A stretch of DNA of 64,000 nucleotides from Marinobacter sp. (GCA_030149475.1 JASBRL010000096.1:62001-126000), one strand, 5' to 3'. Shown: positions 32,640 to 44,899, counted from the first letter of the stretch. Made by a program: numbers and translations. Notes: a model not told the origin generated them from the sequence alone.

Positions 32640-33522
32640 CTCCCAGCCGGCGGCAGAGCTCAATCCACCGGTCAATGCCCGCGCTGCGGTACTTCTGTTT
32701 ATGCAGAATAAAATAGAACTGGCGGTCAAAGCGCCGATGGCTCGGCACCGCCAATGGCACCAGGCTGCCACGATGAAATGCATCGGCGAGGCAGACCCGG
32801 GACAGACAGCCAATACCCAGGTTGGCCTCAACGGCGCGCTTGATTGCTTCGGTGTGTTCCAGTTCCAACAGAATATTGAGTTCCGGCAGCAGGCCGTGCA
32901 TGCCCCGCTCAAAGGTCTGGCGCGTGCCCGATCCGGACTCCCGCATGATCCAGGTGGCCCGTCTGAGCATCTCGTCAGAGAGGGTCCCTTCCCGGGCCAG
33001 AGGATCGTCGGGACTGCAGAACACCACGAGATCATCGTTGCGCCAGGGGAGGACATCCAGCTCGGGGGACTGCAGTTCGCCCTCGATGAGTCCGATATCC
33101 AGCTCAAAGTCACTGACCCGCCTGGCAATGGTACTTGTGTTGGCCACCTCCAGGGATACCCTGGCATGGGGCTGGGTTTTCATGTATTCCGCCATGACAC
33201 CGACTGCGAGATAATTGCCAATCGTCAGGGTCGCACCGACTTTTAATGCGCCAACTTCGGTGTGCTGGCTGAGGGCCTGTTCCAGCTCGCCACCCTGCGT
33301 CAGCAGGGCTTCGACCTGCGGACGGAAAAGTCGTCCCAGCTCATTAAGCTGAAGTCGTTTGCCGACCCGGTCGAATAGCTGAATGTCAAACTGCGCCTCC
33401 AGTTCTTTCAGGGCACTGCTGGCAGCGGACTGAGACATGTTCAGCGATTGCGCGGCACGGGTGATGTTCTGACTGTTGGCAGCGGCCAGGAACACTTCGA
33501 GTTGTCGGAAAGAATAACGCAT
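32584..33522 (-). CDS. LysR family transcriptional regulator (possible FinR-like, divergent from fpr)
   Basis: MRYSFRQLEVFLAAANSQNITRAAQSLNMSQSAASSALKELEAQFDIQLFDRVGKRLQL HTH; position divergent to fpr. Confidence 0.9.
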   Translation of the reverse strand: MRYSFRQLEVFLAAANSQNITRAAQSLNMSQSAASSALKELEAQFDIQLFDRVGKRLQLNELGRLFRPQVEALLTQGGELEQALSQHTEVGALKVGATLTIGNYLAVGVMAEYMKTQPHARVSLEVANTSTIARRVSDFELDIGLIEGELQSPELDVLPWRNDDLVVFCSPDDPLAREGTLSDEMLRRATWIMRESGSGTRQTFERGMHGLLPELNILLELEHTEAIKRAVEANLGIGCLSRVCLADAFHRGSLVPLAVPSHRRFDRQFYFILHKQKYRSAGIDRWIELCRRLGVTRSADRCGNETPYPGIR

Positions 33523-33678
33523 CAGCGATAAAACCGAATAAGGTTATAAAAATATCCCATTTCATCGATAGGTTACTCTCGCGTTACCATAGGTATCAAT
33601 GAGAAATCGACCAGGTTTGAACAAATCTGAACCAGAAGAATCCTTGTGGACCACTACCTTCCGGAGAAGGCATTTTAT

Positions 33679-34449
33679 ATGAGCAATCTGAATCGCGAGC
33701 GCGTCACCAGTGTCCGCCACTGGAACGACACCTTGTTCAGCTTTACCACCAGCCGTGACCCCGGCTTTCGTTTCAAGAACGGTCATTTCACCATGATCGG
33801 CCTGGAAACAGACGGTAAGCCGCTGATGCGCGCCTACAGCATCGCCAGTGCCAACTACGAGGAGGAACTCGAATTCTTCTCCATCAAGGTGCAGGACGGC
33901 CCGCTGACGTCGCGGCTGCAAAAAATTGAAGTGGGCGATGAGATTCTCGTCAGTCGCAAGCCAACGGGTACCCTGGTCATGGATCATCTGCTGCCAGGTC
34001 GGAATCTGTACCTGATCAGTACCGGTACCGGACTGGCGCCGTTTCTGAGCATCATCAAGGACCCGGAAGTCTACGAGCACTACGACAAGGTCATCCTGAC
34101 CCACGGCGTTCGCCACGTGTCCGAACTGGCTTACCAGCAGGATATCGACGACCTTCCCAACAACGAATTTTTCGGTGAAATGGTTCAGGGCAAGCTGCTG
34201 TATTATCCGACGGTGACCCGGGAAGAGTTCCGCAACCAGGGTCGCCTGACCGACCTGATGGAAAGCGGCAAGTTGATGAAAGATCTTGGCCTGCCCGATT
34301 TCGATCTCGAGAATGATCGGTTCATGATCTGTGGCAGCCCCAGCATGCTGAAAGACACCTGCGCGATTCTCGACCGTCAGGGCTTTCTGGAAGCCCGCCA
34401 CGGGGATCTTGGTCACTACGTGATCGAGCGAGCCTTCGTAGAGAAGTAA
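33679..34449 (+). CDS. fpr: Ferredoxin--NADP+ reductase
   Basis: MSNLNRERVTSVRHWNDTLFSFTTSRDPGFRFKNGHFTMIGL, STGTGLAPFLSIIKDPEVYE; SD GGAGAAGG 8 nt upstream of ATG 33679. Confidence 0.97.
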   Translation: MSNLNRERVTSVRHWNDTLFSFTTSRDPGFRFKNGHFTMIGLETDGKPLMRAYSIASANYEEELEFFSIKVQDGPLTSRLQKIEVGDEILVSRKPTGTLVMDHLLPGRNLYLISTGTGLAPFLSIIKDPEVYEHYDKVILTHGVRHVSELAYQQDIDDLPNNEFFGEMVQGKLLYYPTVTREEFRNQGRLTDLMESGKLMKDLGLPDFDLENDRFMICGSPSMLKDTCAILDRQGFLEARHGDLGHYVIERAFVEK

Positions 34450-34497
34450 CCGCGTTGACCCCTTTGATCTGACTCCGCCTGCATCGCGGACTCCCGG

Positions 34498-34532
34498 CCC
34501 CGGCGTGATGAGCTCCGGGGTTTTTTATTTTT
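34498..34532 (+). terminator. Rho-independent terminator after fpr
   Basis: CCCCGG-N-CCGGGGTTTTTTATTTTT. Confidence 0.85.
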
Positions 34533-34639
34533 GCCGTTGGCTGCGTAAATTTGATTTCCGGGGAATAACTGTCAAGATTCAGTACCATGCCAGGGCCGGG
34601 TGAAGCCTTGCTGAGTGTTGTCATGATGAAGGACTGAAT

Positions 34640-36529
34640 ATGGCTGAATCCGAAAAATCTTCGGAACCTGGTCGCGCTGCGGTTGGTCTGGCCGTGCTGG
34701 GAATTGTCTACGGGGACATCGGGACCAGTCCGATTTATGCCTTGCGGGTTTGCTTTCGGGGCGTCAGCCCGGTACCGATTACCGAAGCCAACATCCTCGG
34801 CATTCTGTCGCTGATATTCTGGGCGCTGCTCATCGTTATCTCTCTCAAATACATGATTTTTATTCTCCGGGCCAATAACCACGGAGAAGGCGGTATCTTC
34901 GCGTTGCTTGCGCTTTTGCGTCCGGACCGGGATCAGGACAGCCGTTCCCGTCGTACACTGATCCTGTTTGGTCTGTTCGGCGCCGGCTTGCTGTACGGTG
35001 GCACCATGCTGACACCTGCGATCTCGGTCCTGAGCGCGGTCGAAGGTCTGGAGGTTGCCGCGCCATCGCTTGAGACTTATGTGTTGCCAGTGACGATTGT
35101 GATTCTGTTGGTGCTGTTTGCCATGCAGAAGCACGGCACTGCCAAGGTCGGGGCCCTGTTCGGTCCGATCATGGTGGCCTGGTTCCTGACTCTGGCGATT
35201 CTCGGAATCAACAGCATCATCGGCCACCCCGAGGTTCTCAAGGCGGTTGCACCCTGGTATGCGGTGCAGTTTCTGGCGAGTAATCAACTGGCCGGCTTTC
35301 TCGTACTGATCGGTGTATTTCTGGTGGTGACCGGCGGTGAAGCGCTGTACGCCGATCTCGGTCATTTCGGGGTCGTGCCGATTCGCGTTGTCTGGTTCTG
35401 CTTCGTGCTTCCTGCCCTGCTACTGAATTACTTCGGGCAGGGTGCGCTGCTGCTGGACTCGCCGAATGGAGATTTACAGCCATTCTTCCATCTGGCCCCG
35501 GACTGGGCGCTGTTTCCTTTGGTGGGCTTGACCACCGCCGCCACGATTATTGCTTCCCAGGCTGTGATTACCGGAGCGTTCTCTCTCACCCGGCAAGCCG
35601 TGCAACTGGGTTTTGTGCCACGCCTGCGTGTTCAGCAGACTTCCGCGCATTCCCATGGCCAGATCTACATGCCTGGCATTAACTGGTTTTTGATGAGTGC
35701 CGCCGTCACGCTGGTGGTGACGTTCGGCTCATCCGATAATCTGGCCGCCGCTTACGGGGTCAGTGTTAATGCCACGATGCTGGTGACGACCATTCTGGCC
35801 TTCAATGTGGCCCGTGAGCGGGGTGGCTGGAGTCTGGCCAAAGCGAGTTTTTTCCTGCTGGCGTTTCTGACCGTTGACCTGGCTTTCCTGACCGCCAACG
35901 CGGAAACAATACCACGAGGCGGGTGGTTCCCGGTGGCTATGGGGGCGTTGATTTTCACAGTGATTGTGACGTGGCGGCGGGGGAGTGAACTGCTGGTGCG
36001 GGCCTATGAGGCCAATACCATATCCATCGAAACCCTGTTGGGGCGAATCGAGAACGATCCTCCTCACCGGGTCCATGGCGCCGGCGTTTTTTTCACCGCC
36101 CGGGCCGAAGAAGTGCCCCACTCGATGATGCAGTTGATCAAGCATAACAAGGTATTGCACGAAATCATCGTGATCGTGAATGTGAAGGTGACCCGCGATC
36201 CCCGGGTCGGCAACGACGCGCGTATACAGGTCAGGGAGTATGGTGAGGGGCTTTACGAGGTCAAGCTGAATTACGGGTTCATGCAGGGCTTCAACATCCC
36301 GTCGGATCTGGCCGTGTGTATTGATCGGGGAGACTTGCCGATTGATCTGGACGATACCACCTATTTTATCGGACGTACGTCGGTCATTGCCGATCGCAAA
36401 AAAGATGGCATGATGGCCTGGCGGGACCGGTTGTTCGCCTACATGGTGCGCAATACCATGCATGCTACGTCGCTTTACCAGATCCCGGCAGGTCGGGTGA
36501 TCGAAATCGGGTTGCAACTGGGTATCTGA
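34640..36529 (+). CDS. kup: Low-affinity potassium transporter Kup
   Basis: GIVYGDIGTSPIYALR, ANNHGEGGIFALLALLR. Confidence 0.97.
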   Translation: MAESEKSSEPGRAAVGLAVLGIVYGDIGTSPIYALRVCFRGVSPVPITEANILGILSLIFWALLIVISLKYMIFILRANNHGEGGIFALLALLRPDRDQDSRSRRTLILFGLFGAGLLYGGTMLTPAISVLSAVEGLEVAAPSLETYVLPVTIVILLVLFAMQKHGTAKVGALFGPIMVAWFLTLAILGINSIIGHPEVLKAVAPWYAVQFLASNQLAGFLVLIGVFLVVTGGEALYADLGHFGVVPIRVVWFCFVLPALLLNYFGQGALLLDSPNGDLQPFFHLAPDWALFPLVGLTTAATIIASQAVITGAFSLTRQAVQLGFVPRLRVQQTSAHSHGQIYMPGINWFLMSAAVTLVVTFGSSDNLAAAYGVSVNATMLVTTILAFNVARERGGWSLAKASFFLLAFLTVDLAFLTANAETIPRGGWFPVAMGALIFTVIVTWRRGSELLVRAYEANTISIETLLGRIENDPPHRVHGAGVFFTARAEEVPHSMMQLIKHNKVLHEIIVIVNVKVTRDPRVGNDARIQVREYGEGLYEVKLNYGFMQGFNIPSDLAVCIDRGDLPIDLDDTTYFIGRTSVIADRKKDGMMAWRDRLFAYMVRNTMHATSLYQIPAGRVIEIGLQLGI

Positions 36530-36561
36530 TTGAAGTGGCGCCTGAACATGAGGGCACTGAT

Positions 36562-36972
36562 ATGATCTCAACGAGATGGCTTTCCCGTGGTCTGGCACTG
36601 TTAATGTTGTCAGGCAGTCTGCTGTTACCCGGCACTCAGGTCTCCGCTGAACAGCGGTTTCCGGATGTTTTGTCGGTGTCTGTGAGGGCGGGCCCCGACA
36701 ACAAATTCAGTTTTGATGCTACCGTTTCATCGCCCTACGACTCGCCCGAACGCTACGCCGATGGCTTCAGGGTCACCGGACCGGACGGCGCTGTGCTGGG
36801 CGAGCGGACCCTGTGGCATCATCATGCCAGTGAGCAACCGTTTACCCGGGACCTGTACAATGTGGTTATTCCCCCATCGGTTGAACAGGTGACGGTGCAG
36901 GCTCGGGACAAAACCTATGGTTACGGGGGCAAAACGGTTACGGTGTCGCTTCCTGGACGAGGCGGCGATTAA
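36562..36972 (+). CDS. Secreted hypothetical protein
   Basis: Signal peptide MISTRWLSRGLALLMLSGSLLLPGTQVSAEQ followed by a ~105-aa beta-rich domain. Confidence 0.7.
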   Translation: MISTRWLSRGLALLMLSGSLLLPGTQVSAEQRFPDVLSVSVRAGPDNKFSFDATVSSPYDSPERYADGFRVTGPDGAVLGERTLWHHHASEQPFTRDLYNVVIPPSVEQVTVQARDKTYGYGGKTVTVSLPGRGGD

Positions 36973-36983
36973 CCAGAGGCTCG

Positions 36984-37709
36984 CTAAAGCGGCGATTTCT
37001 TCAATTCCGGTTCCTGATCCGGGGCGGCCTCCAGCCACCAGATGTTTTCCGCCCAGTCACCCAGTACGATGCGCTGCGCAGGTTTGCCGTTGGCGCTGAA
37101 CTCGTGAGTGGCCGGGCGGTGGGTATGACCATGGATCAGTCGCTGGACCCCGTGAGCTTCCATCGCCGCGACCACTTCATCCGGGGTCACATCCATGATG
37201 AACTCGTCCTTGCCTTTGTTCCTGGCCATGCTGATTTCCCGCAACTGGCGAGCGACGAGTTGGCGATCCGCCAGCGGACGCTTCAGAAACGCTTGTTGCC
37301 ACTGGGCGTTGCGCATGCTGGCCCGGAACTTCTGATACTCCACATCGGCGGTGCAGAGGCTGTCACCGTGCATCAAAAGCGTGGGCGTGCCGTAAAGATC
37401 GATGACCGTCGGATCGTCCAGCAAGCTGACACGGGCGCGGGCGCAGAAGTCGTCTCCAATCAGGAAGTCGCGGTTGCCGTGCATCAGGAAAATCTCGGCG
37501 CCGCTGTCACTGATCGCACGCAGGGCATTTGCTACTTGATCCTGTAAAGGGGTATGTTCATCGTCGCCGATCCAGGCTTCAAAAAAGTCACCCAGAATAT
37601 ACAGTCGCCCGCATCCGGCCGCCTGCTGATCCAGAAACGACAGGAACGCCCGGGTGATGTCCGGCCGGGCTTCTTCCAGGTGCAGGTCGGAGATGAATTG
37701 CGTGGTCAA
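36984..37709 (-). CDS. lpxH: UDP-2,3-diacylglucosamine diphosphatase
   Basis: FISDLHLEEARPDITRAFLSFL, GDFFEAWIGDDE, MHGNRDFLIGDDF, HGHTHRPATHEF. Confidence 0.97.
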   Translation of the reverse strand: MTTQFISDLHLEEARPDITRAFLSFLDQQAAGCGRLYILGDFFEAWIGDDEHTPLQDQVANALRAISDSGAEIFLMHGNRDFLIGDDFCARARVSLLDDPTVIDLYGTPTLLMHGDSLCTADVEYQKFRASMRNAQWQQAFLKRPLADRQLVARQLREISMARNKGKDEFIMDVTPDEVVAAMEAHGVQRLIHGHTHRPATHEFSANGKPAQRIVLGDWAENIWWLEAAPDQEPELKKSPL

Positions 37710-38215
37710 GCCGTTCCTCCGTCCTCAATGACTTCCGCCTTTTCAATAATCACGTCTTCGGCTGGCACGTCCTGATGACCATGACGAAGGCCGGTGCGAA
37801 CGGCGCGGATGGCATTCACCGCATTCTGGCCATCGACAACCTTGCCGAAGACCGCATAACCCCAGCCCTCCGCGTTTTCGGCAGTGTGATCCAGAAAGCC
37901 GTTGTTCTCAACGTTGATGAAGAACTGGGCGGTCGCCGAATGCGGCTCCATGGTTCGGGCCATGGCCACGGTGCCGGCCATGTTGCTGAGGCCGTTGTTG
38001 GCTTCGTTGCGAATCGCTTCACGGGTTTTGCGGGGCTGCATGCCGGGCTCAAAACCACCGCCCTGGATCATGAAGTTGCTGATAACCCGATGGAAAATCA
38101 GGCCATCATAAAATCCGTCCCGCACATACTGTTCAAAGTTTCTGGCAGTAACGGGCGCATTTTCATAGTCCAGCTCGAGGGTGATGTCGCCATGGGAGGT
38201 TCTCAGCAGAATCAT
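37706..38215 (-). CDS. ppiB: Peptidyl-prolyl cis-trans isomerase B (cyclophilin)
   Basis: YDGLIFHRVISNFMIQGGGFEPGM, SATAQFFINVENNGFLD, WGYAVFGKVVDG; 4-bp overlap with lpxH. Confidence 0.96.
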   Translation of the reverse strand: MILLRTSHGDITLELDYENAPVTARNFEQYVRDGFYDGLIFHRVISNFMIQGGGFEPGMQPRKTREAIRNEANNGLSNMAGTVAMARTMEPHSATAQFFINVENNGFLDHTAENAEGWGYAVFGKVVDGQNAVNAIRAVRTGLRHGHQDVPAEDVIIEKAEVIEDGGTA

Positions 38216-38317
38216 TCGGGTGTCCTGTTCAGATTGTGGTGACAGTACAGTGGTTGCCTGGTGACTATTGTACGGGAGACTTGCCGCGGGTGCATGAGTT
38301 AGGCCATCAAATATGCG

Positions 38318-38323
38318 TATAAT
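38318..38323 (+). promoter_or_regulatory. Candidate -10 element of the glnS promoter
   Basis: TATAAT 36 bp upstream of the glnS ATG; -35 weak. Confidence 0.35.
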
Positions 38324-38358
38324 ATGGCGCTTAAGTTCATCCCATCAATCGAGACCCT

Positions 38359-40035
38359 ATGAGCGCCGAGTCCAAGAAAGCCCATAATTTTATCCGCAGT
38401 CTTATCGATGACAGCATTCGCGCTGGCGAGCATCGTGGCGATGTGATTACCCGATTCCCGCCAGAGCCCAACGGTTATCTTCACATTGGTCACGCCAAAT
38501 CCATCTGTCTGAATTTTGGCATTGCCGAGACCTTCAGTGGGCAGTGTAATCTCCGGTTTGATGATACGAATCCGGAAAAAGAATCGCAGGAATACATCGA
38601 AGCGATCAAGCGGGACGTTCACTGGCTGGGCTATGAATGGGCCGGCGACATTCATTACGCCTCGGAGTATTTTGAGCAACTGTACGGGTTTGCGGTCGAG
38701 CTGATTGAGCAGGGCAAGGCCTATGTCTGCTCCCTGAGCGCGGAGGCCATGGCGGAGTACCGGGGGACGCTGCGGGAACCCGGCCGGAACAGTCCCGACC
38801 GTGACCGGCCGGTTGCCGACAACCTGCAGATGTTTGCCGACATGAGGGCGGGGAAATACGGTAATGGCGAGCTGGTTTTACGGGCCAAAATCGATATGGC
38901 GTCGCCGAACATCAACCTGCGGGATCCGATTCTGTACCGTATCCGTTACGCGGATCACCACCAGACCGGCACCACCTGGTGCATCTACCCGATGTATGAC
39001 TTTACGCATCCCATTTCCGATGCGCTGGAGGGTATTACCCACTCTTTGTGCACGCTGGAGTTTGAAGATCACCGGCCACTGTATGACTGGGTGCTGGACA
39101 ACATCTCGGTGCCCTGCCATCCGCGCCAGATCGAGTTCGCCCGACTCAACCTGAACTACACCATCACCAGCAAGCGCAAGCTGCGGCGGCTGGTGGAGGA
39201 AGGCCATTGCTCCGGCTGGGACGACCCGCGTATGCCGACGATCTCCGGTATGCGTCGGCGCGGTTATACGCCTGAGTCGATCCGTGCCTTCTGTGACATG
39301 GTCGGCGTTAACAAGGCTGGCGGTATCGTTGACATGGGAATGCTGGAACACGCGATTCGCGAAGATCTCAACACCCGTGCCCCGCGCGCCATGTGTGTGA
39401 TGCGCCCCTTGAAAGTGACACTGACCAATTACCCGCAGGACCAGAGTGAAATACTGACCCTCCCGGTACATCCTCAGAACCCGGAGATGGGGACTCGGGA
39501 AGTCCCCTGGACCGGGACGTTGTTCATTGATCGTGAGGATTTTTCCGAAGAGCCACCCCGTAAGTGGAAGCGGCTGGCACCAGACCAGGCGGTGCGTCTT
39601 CGCGGTGGGTATGTGATGACCTGTCGTGAGGTTATCCGTGACGCCAGCGGCGAAATTATCGAACTGCACTGTGAGTACGATCCGGCCACACTTGGTGTAA
39701 ATCCGGACGGCTATAAGCCTAACGGGGTGATTCACTGGGTGTCTGCCACCGACAGTGTCGAGGTGAACATCAACCAGTATGATCGGCTTTTCAATCACGA
39801 GTCGCCGGACAGTGACAAGGAAACCGATTTCGTGGAACTGCTCAATCCTCAGTCATTGGTGCAGATTGTCGGTGCCCGCGTTGAGAAGAGTCTGGCGGAG
39901 CCCCGTCAGGATCTCCCGTATCAGTTTGAACGGGAGGGATACTTCTTTGCAGATCCGGCGGACTCGGTGGCGGGTCGGCCGGTTTTCAATCGCACCGTGA
40001 CGCTCAGGGATTCCTGGGCGAAAACCAATTCCTGA
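38359..40035 (+). CDS. glnS: Glutaminyl-tRNA synthetase
   Basis: [24 protein letters not shown] class I signature. Confidence 0.98.
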   Translation: MSAESKKAHNFIRSLIDDSIRAGEHRGDVITRFPPEPNGYLHIGHAKSICLNFGIAETFSGQCNLRFDDTNPEKESQEYIEAIKRDVHWLGYEWAGDIHYASEYFEQLYGFAVELIEQGKAYVCSLSAEAMAEYRGTLREPGRNSPDRDRPVADNLQMFADMRAGKYGNGELVLRAKIDMASPNINLRDPILYRIRYADHHQTGTTWCIYPMYDFTHPISDALEGITHSLCTLEFEDHRPLYDWVLDNISVPCHPRQIEFARLNLNYTITSKRKLRRLVEEGHCSGWDDPRMPTISGMRRRGYTPESIRAFCDMVGVNKAGGIVDMGMLEHAIREDLNTRAPRAMCVMRPLKVTLTNYPQDQSEILTLPVHPQNPEMGTREVPWTGTLFIDREDFSEEPPRKWKRLAPDQAVRLRGGYVMTCREVIRDASGEIIELHCEYDPATLGVNPDGYKPNGVIHWVSATDSVEVNINQYDRLFNHESPDSDKETDFVELLNPQSLVQIVGARVEKSLAEPRQDLPYQFEREGYFFADPADSVAGRPVFNRTVTLRDSWAKTNS

Positions 40036-40055
40036 ACAATTCAGACGAGTCCAAC

Positions 40056-41438
40056 GTGATCCGAATCTACAACACACTCAGTCAGCGCAAGGAAGAATTC
40101 AGCCCCCTGCAACCGGGCAAGGTGCGTATGTACGTCTGCGGCATGACCGTCTACGACTACTGCCATCTTGGCCATGCACGGGTATTGCTGGCGTTTGATG
40201 TGATCACCCGGTACCTGCGGCACCGCGGTCTTGATGTTCATTATGTGCGTAACATCACCGACATTGATGACAAGATCCTGCGCCGTGCTGACGAGAACGG
40301 TGAGCCGTTCACCGCATTGACCGACCGCATGATCGACGCCATGCACGAGGACGAACAGCGGCTGGGCATCGTGCCGCCGACCGAGGAGCCGAGAGCGACG
40401 GCCTACATCGACGACATTATCAGGATGATCAACACCCTGGTCAGCAAGGGCTTCGCCTACGCCGCTGACAACGGTGATGTGTATTTCTCGGTCAAGGCCT
40501 TCGATGGTTACGGCAAACTGAGCCGGAAGAAACTCGATGACCTGATCGCCGGCGCCCGGGTCGACGTGGCCGAGGCCAAGCAAAGCCCCGCCGATTTTGC
40601 GCTGTGGAAAGCTGCCAAGCCGGGTGAGGTGAGCTGGCCGTCGCCCTGGGGTGATGGCCGACCAGGCTGGCACATCGAGTGCTCCGCCATGTCGACCTGC
40701 TGCCTGGGTGATACGTTTGATATTCACGGGGGAGGGCCGGACCTGCTGTTTCCCCATCATGAAAATGAGATCGCCCAGTCAGAGTCAGCCACTGGCCAGC
40801 CATTCGCGAAATTGTGGATGCATGCGGGGGCCGTTCGCGTCAACCAGGAAAAAATGTCCAAGTCGCTGGGCAATTTTTTTACCATCCGCGAAATTCTGGA
40901 GCGATATCCTGCTGAGGTGGTTCGCTTCTTCCTGGTGTCGAGCCATTACCGCAGTCAGGTGGATTACTCCGAGGCCAACCTTGAAGAGGCCAGCCGGACC
41001 CTGACCCGTCTGTACCATGCCCTGCGCGGTATCACGCCCGCAGTCGATACACCGGCCACCGAGTATGACCGGCGCTTTCAGGAAGCCATGGACGACGACT
41101 TCAATACGCCCGAAGCCAGTAGTGTGCTACATGCCGTGGCCTCCGACATCAATCTGCATCGCCGGGAAAGCCGGGAGTCGGATGCCCGGGCCAGTGCCGG
41201 TGTACTGGTGAGGCTGGGCGGCATACTCGGTCTTCTGCAGCAGGAGCCGGAGAACTTTTTCCAGGCAGAGTCGGTAGGAGATCTGTCAGCAACGGACATT
41301 GAAACGCTGATTGAGGCTCGTAACCAGGCCCGCAAAAACCGTGATTTTGCGGAGGCGGATCGCATTCGTGACGACCTGGCCGGACGAGGTATTATCCTGG
41401 ACGACTCCCGGGAGGGCACGAGCTGGCGGCGTGGTTGA
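40056..41438 (+). CDS. cysS: Cysteinyl-tRNA synthetase
   Basis: [43 protein letters not shown]. Confidence 0.98.
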   Translation: MIRIYNTLSQRKEEFSPLQPGKVRMYVCGMTVYDYCHLGHARVLLAFDVITRYLRHRGLDVHYVRNITDIDDKILRRADENGEPFTALTDRMIDAMHEDEQRLGIVPPTEEPRATAYIDDIIRMINTLVSKGFAYAADNGDVYFSVKAFDGYGKLSRKKLDDLIAGARVDVAEAKQSPADFALWKAAKPGEVSWPSPWGDGRPGWHIECSAMSTCCLGDTFDIHGGGPDLLFPHHENEIAQSESATGQPFAKLWMHAGAVRVNQEKMSKSLGNFFTIREILERYPAEVVRFFLVSSHYRSQVDYSEANLEEASRTLTRLYHALRGITPAVDTPATEYDRRFQEAMDDDFNTPEASSVLHAVASDINLHRRESRESDARASAGVLVRLGGILGLLQQEPENFFQAESVGDLSATDIETLIEARNQARKNRDFAEADRIRDDLAGRGIILDDSREGTSWRRG

Positions 41439-41575
41439 TCGCAGGCATGAATTTGCGTCAGGTTTGGCGTAAACTACCGCCCTCCTGAAACGATAAGCCC
41501 GCATGATAGCGGGCGGGGCAAGGCTCTGCCGGCCCCTGAAGTCTGACCAACTCTGGAACCACTGAGGCAACAACG

Positions 41576-43759
41576 ATGACAGAACGCGTGCAAGTCGGCG
41601 GCCTGCAGGTCGCAAAAGTCCTGTATGACTTTATCAACAGTGAGGCAATTCCCGGCACAGGTGTGGACGCTGACACATTCTGGTCTGAATTCGACGCGAT
41701 CGTGCATGAGCTTGGCCCCCGTAACCGGGCGCTGCTGGCCAAACGGGATGACCTTCAGGCACAACTGGACACCTGGTACTCTGCTCGTAAGGGCCAGTCC
41801 ATCAACATGGATGAGTACAAGGGCTTCCTGAAACAGATTGGTTATCTGGTGGATGAGCCGGCTGATTTTACGGTCAACACAGCCAACGTTGATCCTGAAA
41901 TCGCAACTCTGGCGGGGCCGCAACTGGTGGTTCCGATCATGAATGCCCGTTTTGCGCTGAACGCCGCCAATGCCCGCTGGGGTAGCCTCTATGACGCTCT
42001 ATACGGCACCGACGTACTGTCTGAGGAAGACGGCGCCGAGAAAGGCCGGGGCTATAACCCGGTGCGTGGCGCCAAGGTCATCGCCTACGCACGAGCCCTG
42101 CTGGATGAATCAGCTCCGCTGGCCAGTGGCAGTCACAAAGATTCGGTCAAGTACAGCGTTGACGGCGGCAAGCTGGTCGTCACGCTGCAAGGCGGCGAAA
42201 CCACGGGCCTGAAAGACCCGGCCGGATTTGTTGGGTTCACCGGTGCGGCCGGTGCGCCCACCGGCATTCTGTTGACCAGGAACGGCCTGCACTTTGAGAT
42301 TCAGGTAGATGCCAGTCATCCCATTGGTAAGGATGATAGTGCTCATGTAAAAGACGTGCTGGTCGAGTCCGCACTGACCACTATCATGGATTGTGAAGAC
42401 TCCATTGCCGCGGTTGACGCGGATGACAAGACCCTGGTCTATCGCAACTGGCTGGGCCTGATGAAGGGAGATCTGGAGGAATCCTTCGAGAAGGGTGGTC
42501 AGCAAATGACCCGCAAGATGAACGATGACCGTCGTTACACCCGGCCCGACGGCGGCGAACTGGTGCTGCCGGGTCGCAGTCTGATGTTTATCCGTAACGT
42601 AGGTCACCTGATGACCATCAATGCGATTCTGGACAAGGATGGCAATGAGATTCCTGAGGGTCTGATGGACGGCGTGATGACGTCGCTGATTGCCATTCAT
42701 GACCTCAAGGGCAACGGGCCGCTACGCAACACCAGAACCGGCAGCATGTATATCGTCAAACCCAAGATGCACGGCCCGGAAGAAGTGGCGTTTACCAATG
42801 AATTTTTCGGCCGCGTGGAAGATGCCCTGGGGCTGCCGCGTTTCACGCTGAAAGTCGGCATCATGGATGAAGAACGTCGCACCACCATCAACCTCAAGGC
42901 TTGTATCGAAGCCGCCAAAGATCGCTGTGCGTTCATCAATACCGGGTTCCTGGACCGGACCGGCGACGAGATTCATACCTCGATGGAAGCCGGGCCTGTT
43001 GTCCGCAAAGGCGCCATGAAACAGGAGCCCTGGATTCAGGCCTACGAAGATTCCAACGTTGATATCGGTCTGCAAGCCGGATTGAAGGGCAAGGCCCAGA
43101 TCGGCAAGGGCATGTGGGCCATGCCTGACATGATGGCAGCCATGATGGAAGCCAAGATCGGCCATCCGAAGGCCGGTGCCAACACGGCCTGGGTGCCGTC
43201 TCCGACAGCGGCGACTCTGCACGCACTGCATTACCACAAGGTCAACGTGAGTGACGTACAGGATCAGCTGGCCAGGCGCGAGCCGGCCAGCCTGGACGAT
43301 ATTCTCACGGTGCCATTGCTGAAGGACCCCTCGGCGCTCAGTGCCGACGATATCCAGAAAGAGCTGGACAACAACGCCCAGGGGATTCTGGGTTATGTGG
43401 TGCGCTGGATCGATCAGGGCGTAGGCTGCTCCAAAGTTCCCGATATCAACGACGTGGGCCTGATGGAAGACCGTGCAACCCTGCGCATTTCGTCGCAACA
43501 CATCTGCAACTGGCTCTATCACGGCATCTGTGATGAGGCACAGGTGATGGAGACCATGAAGCGCATGGCAGCGGTGGTCGATCGTCAGAACAGCCACGAT
43601 CCGGCGTATCGGAACATGGCACCGGACTTCGACGACAGCGTGGCGTTTCAGGCGGCAGTTGACCTTGTGCTGAAGGGGCGTGCGCAGCCCAATGGTTATA
43701 CCGAGCCACTTCTTCACGCGTATCGCCTGAAGGCGAAGGCCAAGTACGGTCAGTCGTAA
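41576..43759 (+). CDS. glcB: Malate synthase G
   Basis: 727 aa; [55 protein letters not shown]. Confidence 0.98.
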   Translation: MTERVQVGGLQVAKVLYDFINSEAIPGTGVDADTFWSEFDAIVHELGPRNRALLAKRDDLQAQLDTWYSARKGQSINMDEYKGFLKQIGYLVDEPADFTVNTANVDPEIATLAGPQLVVPIMNARFALNAANARWGSLYDALYGTDVLSEEDGAEKGRGYNPVRGAKVIAYARALLDESAPLASGSHKDSVKYSVDGGKLVVTLQGGETTGLKDPAGFVGFTGAAGAPTGILLTRNGLHFEIQVDASHPIGKDDSAHVKDVLVESALTTIMDCEDSIAAVDADDKTLVYRNWLGLMKGDLEESFEKGGQQMTRKMNDDRRYTRPDGGELVLPGRSLMFIRNVGHLMTINAILDKDGNEIPEGLMDGVMTSLIAIHDLKGNGPLRNTRTGSMYIVKPKMHGPEEVAFTNEFFGRVEDALGLPRFTLKVGIMDEERRTTINLKACIEAAKDRCAFINTGFLDRTGDEIHTSMEAGPVVRKGAMKQEPWIQAYEDSNVDIGLQAGLKGKAQIGKGMWAMPDMMAAMMEAKIGHPKAGANTAWVPSPTAATLHALHYHKVNVSDVQDQLARREPASLDDILTVPLLKDPSALSADDIQKELDNNAQGILGYVVRWIDQGVGCSKVPDINDVGLMEDRATLRISSQHICNWLYHGICDEAQVMETMKRMAAVVDRQNSHDPAYRNMAPDFDDSVAFQAAVDLVLKGRAQPNGYTEPLLHAYRLKAKAKYGQS

Positions 43760-43812
43760 ACGGCCGTCAGAACGGTGCCAGGGGCCTGTAACCAGAGCTC
43801 GCTGGCCTGCCA

Positions 43813-43842
43813 GAAAACCGCGGCCGGAGTCCGCGGTTTTTT
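43813..43842 (+). terminator. Rho-independent terminator between glcB and folD
   Basis: AACCGCGG-ccggagt-CCGCGGTTTTTTT. Confidence 0.85.
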
Positions 43843-43860
43843 TGTGAGCAGGCTACAGCG

Positions 43861-44718
43861 TCAGTCGGTGTGCAGTTCGTTTGCCGCGTAGAGGGTATTC
43901 TGCAGCAGCATGGCGATGGTCATTGGCCCCACGCCGCCGGGCACCGGTGTAATGTAGGCGGCCCGCTCGATGGCTGCGGCAAAGTCCACATCCCCGCGTA
44001 GCTTGCCGTCTTCCATCCGGTTAATGCCCACATCGATGACGGTGGCGCCAGGCTTTATCCAGTCACCCCGTACGAGGCCGGGTTTGCCGACTGCGGCAAT
44101 AAGAATATCCGCGTCCCCGACATAACGTGCAAGGTTGTCGGTAAAGCGGTGCGTTACGGTGATGGTGGCGCCGCGCAGGAGCAGTTCCATGGACATTGGC
44201 CGACCCACAATATTCGATGCGCCCACAATGACTGCATGCTGCCCCTTGTAGGGGGTGCCGACGCTGTCGAGCAGTTCGATGATGCCTGCGGGGGTGCAGG
44301 GGCGAAGTTCCGGGCGCCTCTGCATCAGCCGGCCAATGTTGTAGGGGTGGAACCCGTCCACGTCCTTGTCCGGGCGGATCTTGACCAGAATCGGATCAGC
44401 ATCCATATGGCAGGGCAACGGAAGCTGCACCAGAATGCCGTCGATTTCCGGATTATCGTTCAGTTCATCGACCAGGGCCTCGAGGGCCGCCTGAGAGGTG
44501 CTTGACGGAAGGTCATAGGAGAGCGACAGGATGCCGGCCTCGTCACAGGCCCTGCGTTTATTGCCGACGTAGATGCTGGAGGCCGGGTCATCTCCGACCA
44601 GCACGACAGCAAGGCCGGGGGGGCGTAGTCCCTGCTGGCGGCGAGCAGCGACGCCGGCAGCCACCTGCTGGCGTACGCGGGCGGCAATTGCTTTTCCGTC
44701 TATCAAAGTGGCAGTCAT
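43861..44718 (-). CDS. folD: Methylenetetrahydrofolate dehydrogenase/cyclohydrolase
   Basis: [68 protein letters not shown]. Start MTATLIDGK at 44718. Confidence 0.97.
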   Translation of the reverse strand: MTATLIDGKAIAARVRQQVAAGVAARRQQGLRPPGLAVVLVGDDPASSIYVGNKRRACDEAGILSLSYDLPSSTSQAALEALVDELNDNPEIDGILVQLPLPCHMDADPILVKIRPDKDVDGFHPYNIGRLMQRRPELRPCTPAGIIELLDSVGTPYKGQHAVIVGASNIVGRPMSMELLLRGATITVTHRFTDNLARYVGDADILIAAVGKPGLVRGDWIKPGATVIDVGINRMEDGKLRGDVDFAAAIERAAYITPVPGGVGPMTIAMLLQNTLYAANELHTD

Positions 44719-44899
44719 GGCGAACACTTGTGCAGTTGTGGCGTTGTCTGTCAAGCCTGTGGCGCGCAGGATGTTGCGGTAACAGGTTGCCGGCGCGGCG
44801 CGAGGCCCCGGTTGAGAGGCGCGCATTGTCGCATGGTTCCGCCTTTTCGCCAACGCCAGTGCCCCTCAATACAAATCCTGAGCTTTTTCCAAAACCGTA

